Origin: Deltaproteobacteria bacterium
Lineage (GTDB): Bacteria; Desulfobacterota; Anaeroferrophillalia; Anaeroferrophillales; Tharpellaceae
Length of the DNA stretch: 6,810 nt
Assembly (NCBI GenBank): GCA_030640695.1
Contig: DAOWIX010000111.1
Coordinates: forward strand, 1 to 6,810
Direction of reading: 5' to 3'
Made by a program: the position numbers and the translations under genes. Positions 1 through 6,424 of this stretch are shown here, piece after piece. Numbering within the stretch: the stretch's first letter is position 1; each line of letters starts with the position of its first letter. The notes beneath the pieces were generated by a model that was not told the origin of the DNA, did no database searches, and saw nothing but the letters and a program-made list of their open reading frames with translations.

Positions 1-298
1 CCACCCCTTTATTAAACCTGGTATAGCCGTTAACAGCGCTGGAATCCGATTCAAAAATTATGTAGCCGATATTGTCCGGGTAGGCGAACGTCTCCCCCAC
101 ACGAAACTCCCTCCGACCGTGAGTGGGCAGAGCTACAGGATCAGATTCAGAGACAAGAACACCTGTATCGTTGTAGGCCTTAAAAACTCCGGTCACAGCT
201 GAATCACCGGGATTAACCACACAAATCTCAGTCCCCCACGTTGCGCGACAATTAATATGGGGGAAGTAAAGCCGAACAACAACATCAAAGGGGTCGGC
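1..298 (-). other. C-terminal module of the secreted repeat protein (incomplete)
   Basis: From about residue 530 the NxxGxxAF pattern stops. A distinct segment starts with VRLYFPHI, then a Trp/Glu stretch (W550, E553), an N-P-G turn (558-560), a HGRRE segment (589-593), and alternating hydrophobic residues ending in GYIIF and GYTRF. The pattern suggests a beta-sandwich-like module, perhaps for surface interaction or anchoring. I cannot assign it to a named family. Two cysteines (C546, C555) could form a disulfide in an exported protein. The end of the module lies outside the window. Confidence 0.55.
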
Positions 299-1885
299 AA
301 CGAAAAGACCGTAACGAAGATCCATAAGAAGCGACCCGAAGACAATCTTGCCACTATCAGTCAAGATTCGGGCACGACCGTCTGAACCTCCGGAGTATGA
401 GCCTGGTGCACGTGAGCCTAAACTTGAAAAAGTAACGGTTTCACCGGTTGACAACGTTGCCCGGTCACCCTCTCTTACAACCAACAAAGGATCAGGTGAT
501 GCTGGATCGTAGAGCCAGATACCACTGTCGTTTAAATAATTGATTGTGGGGCCGGAAAGTGCACCCATAAAGCAGATCTGACCTGAACGATTGATCTCCG
601 GTAAAAATGAAATGCCGGAAAAAACGACACCCTCCGGAGTGCCTGGAGCCGGGTCACCGGTTCGCACAATGAGCTTTGGTCTGCCATCTGTTTCGTACCA
701 GATGCCGTATCTATTACTATTATCAACCCCGCCCGCACCGTTTTGCAGACCGGCCGTGAATGCTATCTGACCGTTGTCATTAACAACCGGTTTGTCTGAA
801 ACATACGAAAAAACAGCGCCGGGTGGAGCCCCCGGAGCCTGCGCCCCCTTCCTCGCCACCAGCGCCAGATTTCCGGAAACATCCGACCAGATACCGTAAT
901 TATTCGTAAAGTCGATCGATTCTCCCTGGATGCTGGCGCCAAAAACCAATTTGCCAGAAGCATTCATATCGAAATCACCGATATCAACAAATTCTCCGCC
1001 GCTAACCCCCGGTGCCGGGTCACCCGCTTTATACGTTATTGAGACATTACCATTATTTACTTTATTTAAAACTCTGGCGGTGTTGGAGGAAAACCAGTCC
1101 AAATCACCTGTGATGTACGATGAAAAAGCCATCTCCCCACTATCGTTTAGCACAGGACTGGAAATAGAGCTGTAGATTGCATCTTCACCCGGCACCGCAG
1201 CATAAGCTTTTGCCACCATGGCTAAGCCGGTCACGTGCTCCTGCCAAACTGATGATACATTGGTTCCATTCAGATTGTTAAAAAAAGCGACCCGGCTCTC
1301 ACTGTTAAATAAAACAGAGGAACTGCCCCTTTCGGAAAAGGCTCCAAACTTATCCCCGGAACCACCTGGAACCAGGTCTCCCTGGCGTGCTATCAGGGAG
1401 AGCTCTCCGGGCAACCATTTCCATATACCATCCGAATTTTTCGACTGTTCAACCCCTGATCCTTCCAAATGTCCGACAAAGACCACCTGGCCGGAATCAT
1501 TAATATTGGGATTTATAAAGCTTAAAAAACGCACATCTCCGGGTATTCCGGGAGCGTCACTGCCCTGACGTGCTATCAGGGAGAGTGTGCCTGAACCTTC
1601 CCGCCACAATGTTAGATCACCATCAACGGAAGACCCCGATTCTACAGGCACAGCAAATGTAACCTGGCCTGAATTATTTATTGAAAAATCAGCCCTATAA
1701 ATACCAAAGGTGGCACCAACACCCATTCCGGGAGCGACATCACCCTGAATAACCACCGGATGAACGGCAGCAGCTGAACGGTTTTGTATAAGGAGTGGCA
1801 ACAGAATAGCGAGAAAGACAAGTATAGTTCGAAGAGGAATCACGGAAAATTGTTCACATCTTCTCTTGTGTATTAGATTTGACAT
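1..1885 (-). CDS. Secreted NxxGxxAF tandem-repeat protein (3' end outside window)
   Basis: The frame is open from the ATG at 1885 to the window edge: 628 codons with no stop, so the C-terminus is missing. The N-terminus looks like a Sec signal peptide: a basic stretch (K7 R8 R9), a hydrophobic core at about residues 21-33, and an Ala-rich cleavage site near residue 40. There is no lipobox Cys, so a soluble exported protein is likely. Residues 47-529 hold about eight repeats of roughly 60 residues. Each pairs a GDxAPG-like loop with an N-x-x-G-x-x-(A/V)-F motif; the Asn positions are 70, 129, 194 (degenerate), 247, 308, 369, 432, and Thr 509 in the last unit. GIW motifs recur at 153, 331, 394 and 455. 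This signature matches the 'choice-of-anchor tandem repeat NxxGxxAF' proteins, whose function is not established; a propeller-like beta fold is inference. Residues from about 530 form a different module with C546 and C555. The start is fixed by a GGAGG five bases upstream. Confidence 0.88.
   Translation of the reverse strand, partial: MSNLIHKRRCEQFSVIPLRTILVFLAILLPLLIQNRSAAAVHPVVIQGDVAPGMGVGATFGIYRADFSINNSGQVTFAVPVESGSSVDGDLTLWREGSGTLSLIARQGSDAPGIPGDVRFLSFINPNINDSGQVVFVGHLEGSGVEQSKNSDGIWKWLPGELSLIARQGDLVPGGSGDKFGAFSERGSSSVLFNSESRVAFFNNLNGTNVSSVWQEHVTGLAMVAKAYAAVPGEDAIYSSISSPVLNDSGEMAFSSYITGDLDWFSSNTARVLNKVNNGNVSITYKAGDPAPGVSGGEFVDIGDFDMNASGKLVFGASIQGESIDFTNNYGIWSDVSGNLALVARKGAQAPGAPPGAVFSYVSDKPVVNDNGQIAFTAGLQNGAGGVDNSNRYGIWYETDGRPKLIVRTGDPAPGTPEGVVFSGISFLPEINRSGQICFMGALSGPTINYLNDSGIWLYDPASPDPLLVVREGDRATLSTGETVTFSSLGSRAPGSYSGGSDGRARILTDSGKIVFGSLLMDLRYGLFVADPFDVVVRLYFPHINCRATWGTEICVVNPGDSAVTGVFKAYNDTGVLVSESDPVALPTHGRREFRVGETFAYPDNIGYIIFESDSSAVNGYTRFNKGV
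299..1747 (-). repeat. Eight coding repeats of about 60 residues (NxxGxxAF units)
   Basis: Within the secreted protein, successive units begin with a GDxAPG-like loop (residues 47-53, 107-113, 168-174, 228-233 weak, 287-293, 346-352, 409-415, 472 onward weak). Each ends with the NxxGxxxF strand about 20 residues later. Motif spacing is 59, 65, 53, 61, 61, 63 and 77 residues. Units 3 (Ser in place of Gly at 197) and 8 (Thr in place of Asn at 509) are degenerate. Most units are diverged in DNA, so the array looks old, except for the near-identical pair described separately. Confidence 0.8.
1381..1585 (-). repeat. Pair of 22-bp near-identical direct repeats inside the repeat protein gene
   Basis: Positions 1381-1402 and 1564-1585 match at 21 of 22 bases (mismatch at 1385 versus 1568), with an uninterrupted identity of 17 bases. 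They are 183 bp apart, exactly 61 codons, and both encode LSLIARQG (residues 101-108 and 162-169). Recombination between them would delete or duplicate one unit without shifting the frame. Confidence 0.8.
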
Positions 1886-1890
1886 ACGAA

Positions 1891-1895
1891 CCTCC
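1891..1895 (-). promoter_or_regulatory. Shine-Dalgarno that fixes the start of the repeat protein
   Basis: The minus-strand sequence GGAGG lies five bases before the ATG at 1885. This is a consensus ribosome binding site at normal spacing. It supports an independently translated gene and this start codon, which is directly followed by a good signal peptide. Confidence 0.75.
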
Positions 1896-1946
1896 ATATA
1901 CTCATGGGCAGGTTTACCCGCATTAGATAATTTGCGAGGAGCCTCC

Positions 1947-1967
1947 CATGTGTTATTCATGTGTTAT
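1947..1967 (-). repeat. Tandem 10-bp direct repeat, 11-bp period
   Basis: On the minus strand ATAACACATG occurs twice, separated by one base (1958-1967 and 1947-1956). The 11-bp period is about one helical turn. It lies 60-80 bases upstream of the secreted protein start and overlaps the stop of the transposase remnant. It could be a regulator site or a replication-slippage product; nothing here decides between them. Confidence 0.5.
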
Positions 1968-2154
1968 CGGATGATTTCCCTTCTGCATTAACCGAATAGC
2001 TTGGCCAACGATAGTCTACGGGAGCCTCTACCATCCCGGCTCTGATTGGATTGAGTTCGATATAGCGGTAAACTTCTAAAAGATATCGCACTTCTTGGAC
2101 GAGACAGGATTTATAGCGCCCAATCTCGGTAGTTTGAAAATAGAGCTTGAATAG
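1957..2154 (-). pseudogene. Remnant of a REP-associated tyrosine transposase (RAYT, Y1_Tnp)
   Basis: An open stretch between an in-frame TAA at 2155-2157 and a TGA at 1957-1959 translates into a recognisable C-terminal part of IS200-like REP-associated transposases: GRYKSCLV from 2121, then YRYIELNPIRAGMV, then YRWPSY. These are hallmark segments of the RAYT family. Similarity begins at about the GRYKS motif; the few residues before it look unrelated. In the family the HUH metal-binding histidines and the catalytic tyrosine lie upstream of GRYKS, so both are missing here. The extreme C-terminus after YRWPSY is also shortened. There is no start codon or ribosome site. I read it as a dead fragment of roughly 55 codons, not a functional gene. 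Confidence 0.8.
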
Positions 2155-2209
2155 TTACGAAAAACGAAAATGGAGATAGTATTTAAATTCATTGGTCCGA
2201 CGCCCTCAA

Positions 2210-3748
2210 CTAATCAAGGCGCGGAAAAAGAGACTCTCCCTTAACAACCTCACCGCCAGTTTTAAGTCGACCCCAAGTAAAGACCTCTGGGCCGCTGGCC
2301 GCAGTGGGCTCCGCCTGGCCTAACTGAAGAGCCATCTGTACTGTTTTTTCAGGCATAACGGGTGTGAGGTAAAGGCTTAAAAGACGCAAACTTTCAAGCA
2401 CACAATAGAGCACTTGATCTAAATCATGTGCCCGGGACTCATCTTTGGCCAGAGCCCAGGGGGCTTGTTCATCGATAAACTGATTACACTTTTCGACCAG
2501 GCGCCAGATTGCAGCCAATACCTTATGAAAGGTCAAATCCGCCATCGCCTTGGCTACCTCCAAACGAACCTCATTATTTAAGGTAGCAAATTCAAGATAG
2601 TGCGCATTTTCAACATCAGCTGCCGGAATCACCGCTTGACGATATTTTTTGACCATCGCTACCGTACGACTCAAAAGATTACCGAGATCATTGGCCAGCT
2701 CACTATTGACCCGCCCCTTGATCGAAGCTTTGGAAAAATCTCCATCGGCCCCGAAAGGGACCTCCCGCAAAAGAAAATAACGAAAAGCGTCAACGCCGTA
2801 CTCCTCAACAATGACTTCGGGGTCTACCACATTACCAACCGATTTAGACATTTTCTCACCCTCTACCGTCCACCAACCATGGGCAAAAACCTGACGCGGC
2901 AGGGGCAAATCCGCAGCAAAGAGAAAAGTCGGCCAGTAGACCGCATGAAAACGTAAGATGTCTTTACCGATAAGATGAATATCGGCGGGCCAGAGACGTT
3001 TAAAACGCTCCATATCGTCAGGAAAACCGGCAGCGGTAAGATAGTTAATCAAGGCATCAAACCAGACATAGATAACGTGGCGCTGATCATCGGGTACGGG
3101 AATTCCCCAGTTGAAACTGCTACGACTGATACTTAAGTCACGCAGGTCTTCACGTAAAAAACCTAAGACTTCGTTAAGCTTACTCTTCGGCATAACAAAG
3201 TCGTCATGCTCTTGCAAATAATCGAGCAAGCGCTCTTGAAAAGCCGACATAGCAAAGAAATAACTCTCTTCCTTGACCTTCTCAGCCGGGCGCCCGCACT
3301 CGGGACAGTTCTCGTTGTCAAGCTGCTTTTCGGTCCAGAAGGTTTCACAGGGCACACAGTACCAATCTTCATAATGACCTAGATAGATACTGCCCTGTTC
3401 TTTAACCATTTTGAAAAAGGCATGCACAGCCCGATGATGGCGCTCCTCACTGGTTCTGATAAAATCGTCATGTGAGATATTCAAAACCTGCCAGAGATGG
3501 ATAAAACGCTCAACCACCTCATCAACCAGCTCTTTGGCGCTTAAGCCTTTAGCGTTAGCGGTTTTCTCTATTTTCAGGCCATGCTCATCAGTCCCGGTCA
3601 GAAAGAAGACTTGCTTGCCCAACAAACGCTGATAGCGAGCCACGACATCGGCGGCTATCGTCGTATAGGCATGACCGATATGAGGCACATCGTTAACGTA
3701 GTAGATAGGGGTTGTAATATAGTAGATTTTTTCATTGGCATCACTCAT
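2210..3748 (-). CDS. metG: Methionyl-tRNA synthetase, short form
   Basis: Charges tRNA-Met with methionine using ATP in the cytoplasm; essential for initiation and elongation. This class I synthetase of 512 residues shows the HIGH motif exactly (residues 23-26) and KMSKS (299-303). A zinc knuckle sits in the connective peptide (C131-x2-C134 and C148-x2-C151), so a single knuckle is present. The catalytic core is complete, including TGTDEHG at 51-57 and YVWFDALINY at 227-236. The anticodon-binding helical domain follows KMSKS to the C-terminus. The protein ends at about residue 512 without the EMAP II/Trbp111-like tRNA-binding extension that makes the E. coli enzyme about 677 residues; this short architecture is common. 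The ATG overlaps the ricT stop by 4 bp (ATGA), and a purine-rich stretch precedes it, so translational coupling to ricT is likely. It is the last gene of the cluster. Confidence 0.97.
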   Translation of the reverse strand: MSDANEKIYYITTPIYYVNDVPHIGHAYTTIAADVVARYQRLLGKQVFFLTGTDEHGLKIEKTANAKGLSAKELVDEVVERFIHLWQVLNISHDDFIRTSEERHHRAVHAFFKMVKEQGSIYLGHYEDWYCVPCETFWTEKQLDNENCPECGRPAEKVKEESYFFAMSAFQERLLDYLQEHDDFVMPKSKLNEVLGFLREDLRDLSISRSSFNWGIPVPDDQRHVIYVWFDALINYLTAAGFPDDMERFKRLWPADIHLIGKDILRFHAVYWPTFLFAADLPLPRQVFAHGWWTVEGEKMSKSVGNVVDPEVIVEEYGVDAFRYFLLREVPFGADGDFSKASIKGRVNSELANDLGNLLSRTVAMVKKYRQAVIPAADVENAHYLEFATLNNEVRLEVAKAMADLTFHKVLAAIWRLVEKCNQFIDEQAPWALAKDESRAHDLDQVLYCVLESLRLLSLYLTPVMPEKTVQMALQLGQAEPTAASGPEVFTWGRLKTGGEVVKGESLFPRLD

Positions 3749-4677
3749 GATTGCTCTTTCTTCCTCTTTTCCCGGTTCCCGGATCGATTGGAACCTCTTT
3801 GATTTCTTGAACCTTTTTTACTTTTTGCATCTCCACTCGAAGATCCATCACTCTTTTTACCTGAACTTTTATCTGGATCTTTGCCCGATGCTTTGGCGGG
3901 ATCTTTGACCGAAGGCTTGGCCGAACTGGCATCCGCTCTCTTCTCAGACCCTTTCCAATCAGAGCTGGCTGATCCTCGTTCAGAACTATTTTTACTACTC
4001 CTGCGACCTTTGGGACGCCCCTCAGAGTTGCGGTAATTTTCATACTCATAACCCAGGCAACACATCAGGCGGCCGCAGATACCAGAAATTTTCATCGGGT
4101 TCAAGGCCAGATTCTGCTCCTTTGCCATCTTCACGGTAACCGGTGCAAAGGTGGAAAGAAATGCTGAACAACAGAGCTCCCGACCACAGATGCCAACTCC
4201 TCCAGCCATCCCGGCCGCATCGCGGATACCAATTTGCCGCATCTCAACCCGAACATGTAAAGTATGGGCCAGCTCCTTGACCAATTCACGAAAATCGACC
4301 CGATTTTCTGCCGTAAAATAGAAGATAATCCGATTACTGTCATGCATGATTTCAGCCTGCACAAGCTTCATCTTCAGTTTGTAAGCTTTGATCTTATCAC
4401 GACATATTTGTGAGGCTTCGATTTCACGCTCTGAATTATCCTTGAGTTTTTCAAAGTCATCCTCCCTGGCCTTGCGCAACACTTTTTTAACGGTTTCCGA
4501 AGCTACCCCGTCGGGCAATACTGCCCGTTCCGGCGGAACCACCACCTGCCCCATATTTACCCCGCGATCAGTTTCTACTACCACAGTATCATTAGTCTTA
4601 AGGTGCAAGGCACCAATCTCAAAACAATAGACCTTGCGGGAGCAACGAAAAGATACTCCGGCATAACGTTTAACCAT
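3745..4677 (-). CDS. ricT: PSP1-domain RicT/YaaT-like protein with Ser/Lys-rich tail
   Basis: The first 215 or so of 310 residues form a PSP1-family protein. The cysteine clusters are GICGRELCC (C164, C169, C170) and GICGRLMCC (C201, C206, C207), in the region conserved in RicT. In Bacillus subtilis RicT (YaaT) works with RicA and RicF, binds [4Fe-4S] clusters, and affects RNase Y-dependent mRNA processing and the phosphorelay. The role in Gram-negative lineages is not settled, and no ricA or ricF partner is visible here. Residues from about 218 to 310 are a low-complexity tail rich in Ser, Lys, Gly, Asp and Arg, predicted disordered and probably an accessory addition to the core. The start ATG at 4677 is supported by an AGGGG seven bases upstream. 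It sits between holB and metG, as holB and yaaT are adjacent in Firmicutes. The stop overlaps metG by 4 bp. Confidence 0.9.
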   Translation of the reverse strand: MVKRYAGVSFRCSRKVYCFEIGALHLKTNDTVVVETDRGVNMGQVVVPPERAVLPDGVASETVKKVLRKAREDDFEKLKDNSEREIEASQICRDKIKAYKLKMKLVQAEIMHDSNRIIFYFTAENRVDFRELVKELAHTLHVRVEMRQIGIRDAAGMAGGVGICGRELCCSAFLSTFAPVTVKMAKEQNLALNPMKISGICGRLMCCLGYEYENYRNSEGRPKGRRSSKNSSERGSASSDWKGSEKRADASSAKPSVKDPAKASGKDPDKSSGKKSDGSSSGDAKSKKGSRNQRGSNRSGNREKRKKEQS

Positions 4678-4684
4678 TTAAAAA

Positions 4685-4689
4685 CCCCT
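4685..4689 (-). promoter_or_regulatory. Ribosome binding site of ricT
   Basis: Minus-strand AGGGG lies seven bases before the ATG at 4677. It gives ricT its own initiation signal, in keeping with the 84-bp gap from holB, unlike the overlapping genes around it. Confidence 0.65.
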
Positions 4690-4700
4690 AAATTAGTTTT

Positions 4701-4724
4701 CAGTCGTCAGTCGTCAGTCGTCAG
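4701..4724 (-). repeat. 7-bp tandem repeat, three and a half units
   Basis: Plus-strand CAGTCGT is repeated three times in perfect tandem (4701-4721), followed by CAG. It lies in the holB-ricT gap, 24-47 bases before the ricT start. The spacer-free 7-bp period excludes CRISPR. It is a candidate site for replication slippage. Confidence 0.85.
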
Positions 4725-4752
4725 CTCTTAACAATTTCTCCAGACGACTAAC
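4713..4752 (-). promoter_or_regulatory. Possible slippable hairpin in the holB-ricT gap
   Basis: In the minus-strand transcript the segment 4752-4743 (GTTAGTCGTC) can pair with 4722-4713 (GACGACTGAC) over 10 bp including one G-U pair, leaving a 20-base loop. Because the second arm is inside the 7-bp tandem repeat, the 7-base core of the stem can also form in other registers, shifted by 7 bases. No U-run follows directly, so it is not a classical terminator. A role in mRNA processing or in uncoupling ricT from holB translation is inference. Confidence 0.4.
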
Positions 4753-4761
4753 CACTGCCAA

Positions 4762-5775
4762 CTAAATGACTGCAATTTTCATAAAAAAAGCCTCTAAGGC
4801 TAGTTTCAGATTGACATTAACCGCCTGACCGCGCTCGATCTCCAATAGTTGTTGGCGCATTGCCAAAAGCGGCTGCACCCCCATATTTGCAAAAGAGGCC
4901 GCCTTATCACTCCATCCGGAGTGGGAAAGAGCTGGCGTGTCACCCCTTGCAACACTTGGCCCTTTAACCTGTTGCCCTTGAGCATAAAGCAACGCATCGT
5001 GCAAAAAACTGCGCAAAACAAAAAAAAGAACTTCTAAAGTGTCACTCTGACTGGCCTCTTCAGCCAGATCAAGGGCCACCTGCAAACTGTTTTCCGGCAA
5101 CCCCGAAAAGCGACCCACAAAATCCTGAGCCCAACCCAGATTTTCAGCCTCAAGAAAAAAGAGAGCCCGCTCCATACTCCCTCCAGACCAGACTGCAGCC
5201 TCTTCCAAGTCGACTTCGGCAACCTCTCCAGCAACCCTCAGTCGGGCCAGTATCTGTACAATAGTCGGCCCCGACAAGGAGACAAAAGGCAGCACCAGAC
5301 AACGTGAAAGAACGGTCGCCGGCAAAAGGTTGTGACGATGGCTGAGCAGAATAAAGGAGACCGACGCAAAAGGCTCCTCCAAAGTCTTCAAAAGAGCGTT
5401 GGCAGCTATTGGGTTGAGAAGGTGAGCATCCTTGATAATAACTATCCGTCGATCTCCAACAACCGGAGCAAAACTGATAAAGTCTTGCAGCTCGCGAATC
5501 TGGTCGATCTTGATCTGGCGTTTTTCGGACTCAACCAGCAAAAGATCAGGATAGAGCTGACGCTTAACCTGAATACATGATGGGCAATGACCACAGGCAT
5601 CTCCATCCAGCCTTTCAGGACAACTTAAGGCCTCAGCCAAAAACAGTGCGGCCAAGGCTTTGCCGACACCTTGAGGCCCGACAAAAAGCAGCGCCGGGGG
5701 CAGGCGGCCGCTTTTAACAATAAAAGAGAGGCGCTCTCGCGCCAGATCCTGCCCTAAGAGATCAGCTAATGGCAT
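4762..5775 (-). CDS. holB: DNA polymerase III delta-prime subunit
   Basis: Clamp-loader subunit that helps load the beta sliding clamp at the replication fork. The 337-residue protein fits the bacterial delta-prime length. The AAA+ module shows a Walker A-like loop GPQGVGKA at 33-40, a four-Cys zinc element (C52, C61, C64, C67), IIKDAHLL at 113-120 in the Walker B position, the strongly conserved ANALLKTLEEP at 125-135, and the SRC motif at 157-159. The C-terminal collar part contains NVNLKLALEAFF near the end, a typical delta-prime signature. Walker A has Ala where Thr or Ser normally follows Lys, and Walker B lacks the usual acidic pair. Delta-prime of E. coli is also not an ATPase, so this is expected for a stator subunit. 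The ATG at 5775 lies within the end of tmk (14-bp overlap) and no strong ribosome site is visible, so translational coupling is likely. Confidence 0.95.
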   Translation of the reverse strand: MPLADLLGQDLARERLSFIVKSGRLPPALLFVGPQGVGKALAALFLAEALSCPERLDGDACGHCPSCIQVKRQLYPDLLLVESEKRQIKIDQIRELQDFISFAPVVGDRRIVIIKDAHLLNPIAANALLKTLEEPFASVSFILLSHRHNLLPATVLSRCLVLPFVSLSGPTIVQILARLRVAGEVAEVDLEEAAVWSGGSMERALFFLEAENLGWAQDFVGRFSGLPENSLQVALDLAEEASQSDTLEVLFFVLRSFLHDALLYAQGQQVKGPSVARGDTPALSHSGWSDKAASFANMGVQPLLAMRQQLLEIERGQAVNVNLKLALEAFFMKIAVI

Positions 5776-6424
5776 ATTTCAATGAAAATTCGAGCCAGAT
5801 ATCATTATGAATCATCTCTATCTCCCGACCTGCATCGACCACCCTAAAGCGCTCCTTTTCAGCTTCGGCCAGAGTCAGAAAACCCCGACGAACCCGATTA
5901 TGGAAATCGAGATGACGTTGTTCAAAACGGTCGGCAACGCCCTCCTCACCGGTTGCCCGGTTGCGCTCCCGAGCTCGCTTAAGACCCTTAAGAGCCGGAC
6001 AATCAAGGAGAAAGGTCAACTGTGGCCAATGGTCACCAACCACGAGACGATTGAGACTTTCAAGCAAAGAGATCTCAACTCCATCACGAGCAAATCCCTG
6101 ATAAACCCAAGTCGAATCGACGTAACGATCAACCAATACCAGGGCCCCACGCTGCAGAGCCGGGGCGATAACAAGGCGAAGATGCTCACGACGATCAGCC
6201 AGGTAGAGTAGTAATTCAGTCAGAGAATCGGGGTTATGGGCAGGATCCAAGAGAAGTTTTCTGAGTTCTGAGCCCAAAGGGGTGGCCCCTGGCTCCCGTG
6301 AAACGACAACCTCTCTTCCGGCAGCTCGCAAACGCTCAACCAACAAAACAATCTGAGTTGATTTACCACAACCTTCAACTCCCTCAAAAGAGATAAGAGT
6401 ACCCGTTTCAGAAGATTTATTCAT
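5762..6424 (-). CDS. tmk: Thymidylate kinase
   Basis: Phosphorylates dTMP to dTDP with ATP, the committed cytosolic step to dTTP. The protein is 220 residues when started at the ATG at 6424. Motifs: P-loop GVEGCGKST at 15-23, REPG at 43-46, the DRYVDST segment at 99-105 that contacts substrate, and an Arg-rich LID at about 152-168 ending in ADRFE. The P-loop carries no Arg while the LID does, which fits the E. coli-like type II enzyme. A TTG codon directly upstream (6427) could be read as an earlier start adding one Met; I prefer the ATG because it shares its A with the stop of the preceding gene (TGATG), a common coupling arrangement. No clear Shine-Dalgarno is seen. The 3' end overlaps holB by 14 bp. 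Confidence 0.96.
   Translation of the reverse strand: MNKSSETGTLISFEGVEGCGKSTQIVLLVERLRAAGREVVVSREPGATPLGSELRKLLLDPAHNPDSLTELLLYLADRREHLRLVIAPALQRGALVLVDRYVDSTWVYQGFARDGVEISLLESLNRLVVGDHWPQLTFLLDCPALKGLKRARERNRATGEEGVADRFEQRHLDFHNRVRRGFLTLAEAEKERFRVVDAGREIEMIHNDIWLEFSLKYAIS

Larger units (their letters stand above)
1886..2209. other. Gap between metG and the secreted protein gene
   Basis: This 324-bp stretch contains no intact gene. It holds a transposase remnant (about 1957-2127), a 10-bp direct repeat (1947-1967) and the ribosome binding site of the downstream gene. The last 80 bases next to metG (2130-2209) are AT-rich, and I see no stem-loop followed by a T-run that would act as a metG terminator. 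An AT-rich TTATCTAAT segment (minus strand, near 1922-1932) could be a -10 element for the secreted protein gene, but there is no convincing -35 box. An imperfect dyad GGGTA/TGCCC lies at about 1907-1920. Confidence 0.6.

Noticed and set aside
532..963. Minus-strand short frames at 532-738 and 763-963
   Set aside because: They are out of frame within the NxxGxxAF coding region, which is open throughout and has family signatures.
930..1568. Plus-strand open frames at 930-1175 and 1218-1568
   Set aside because: They are antisense to the continuous minus-strand repeat protein frame, have no recognisable motifs and no ribosome site, and the opposite frame shows clear conserved repeats.
299..1747. 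Reading the repeat protein as a PQQ, WD40 or NHL propeller
   Set aside because: The repeat signature is NxxGxxAF with GDxAPG loops and lacks the characteristic WD, AxxG-W or NHL motifs.
1936..1947. GGAGGCTCC mini-palindrome as a terminator
   Set aside because: A four-base stem with a one-base loop and no T-run is too weak, and it lies well beyond metG.
2130..2209. Rho-independent terminator after metG
   Set aside because: I looked for a GC-rich stem followed by T residues on the minus strand and found none; the region is AT-rich without a stable dyad.
2600..2956. Plus-strand frames inside metG, including 2600-2956
   Set aside because: They are antisense to a complete, motif-perfect methionyl-tRNA synthetase.
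3741..4049. 102-codon minus-strand frame overlapping the ricT tail
   Set aside because: Its long open stretch follows from the biased Lys/Ser codons of the ricT tail in another frame; it has no independent start signal or known motif.
4701..4724. CRISPR-like repeat
   Set aside because: Only 7-bp units with no spacers; a simple tandem repeat.
5807..6211. 134-codon plus-strand frame opposite tmk
   Set aside because: Antisense shadow of thymidylate kinase, which carries every expected motif in the other strand.
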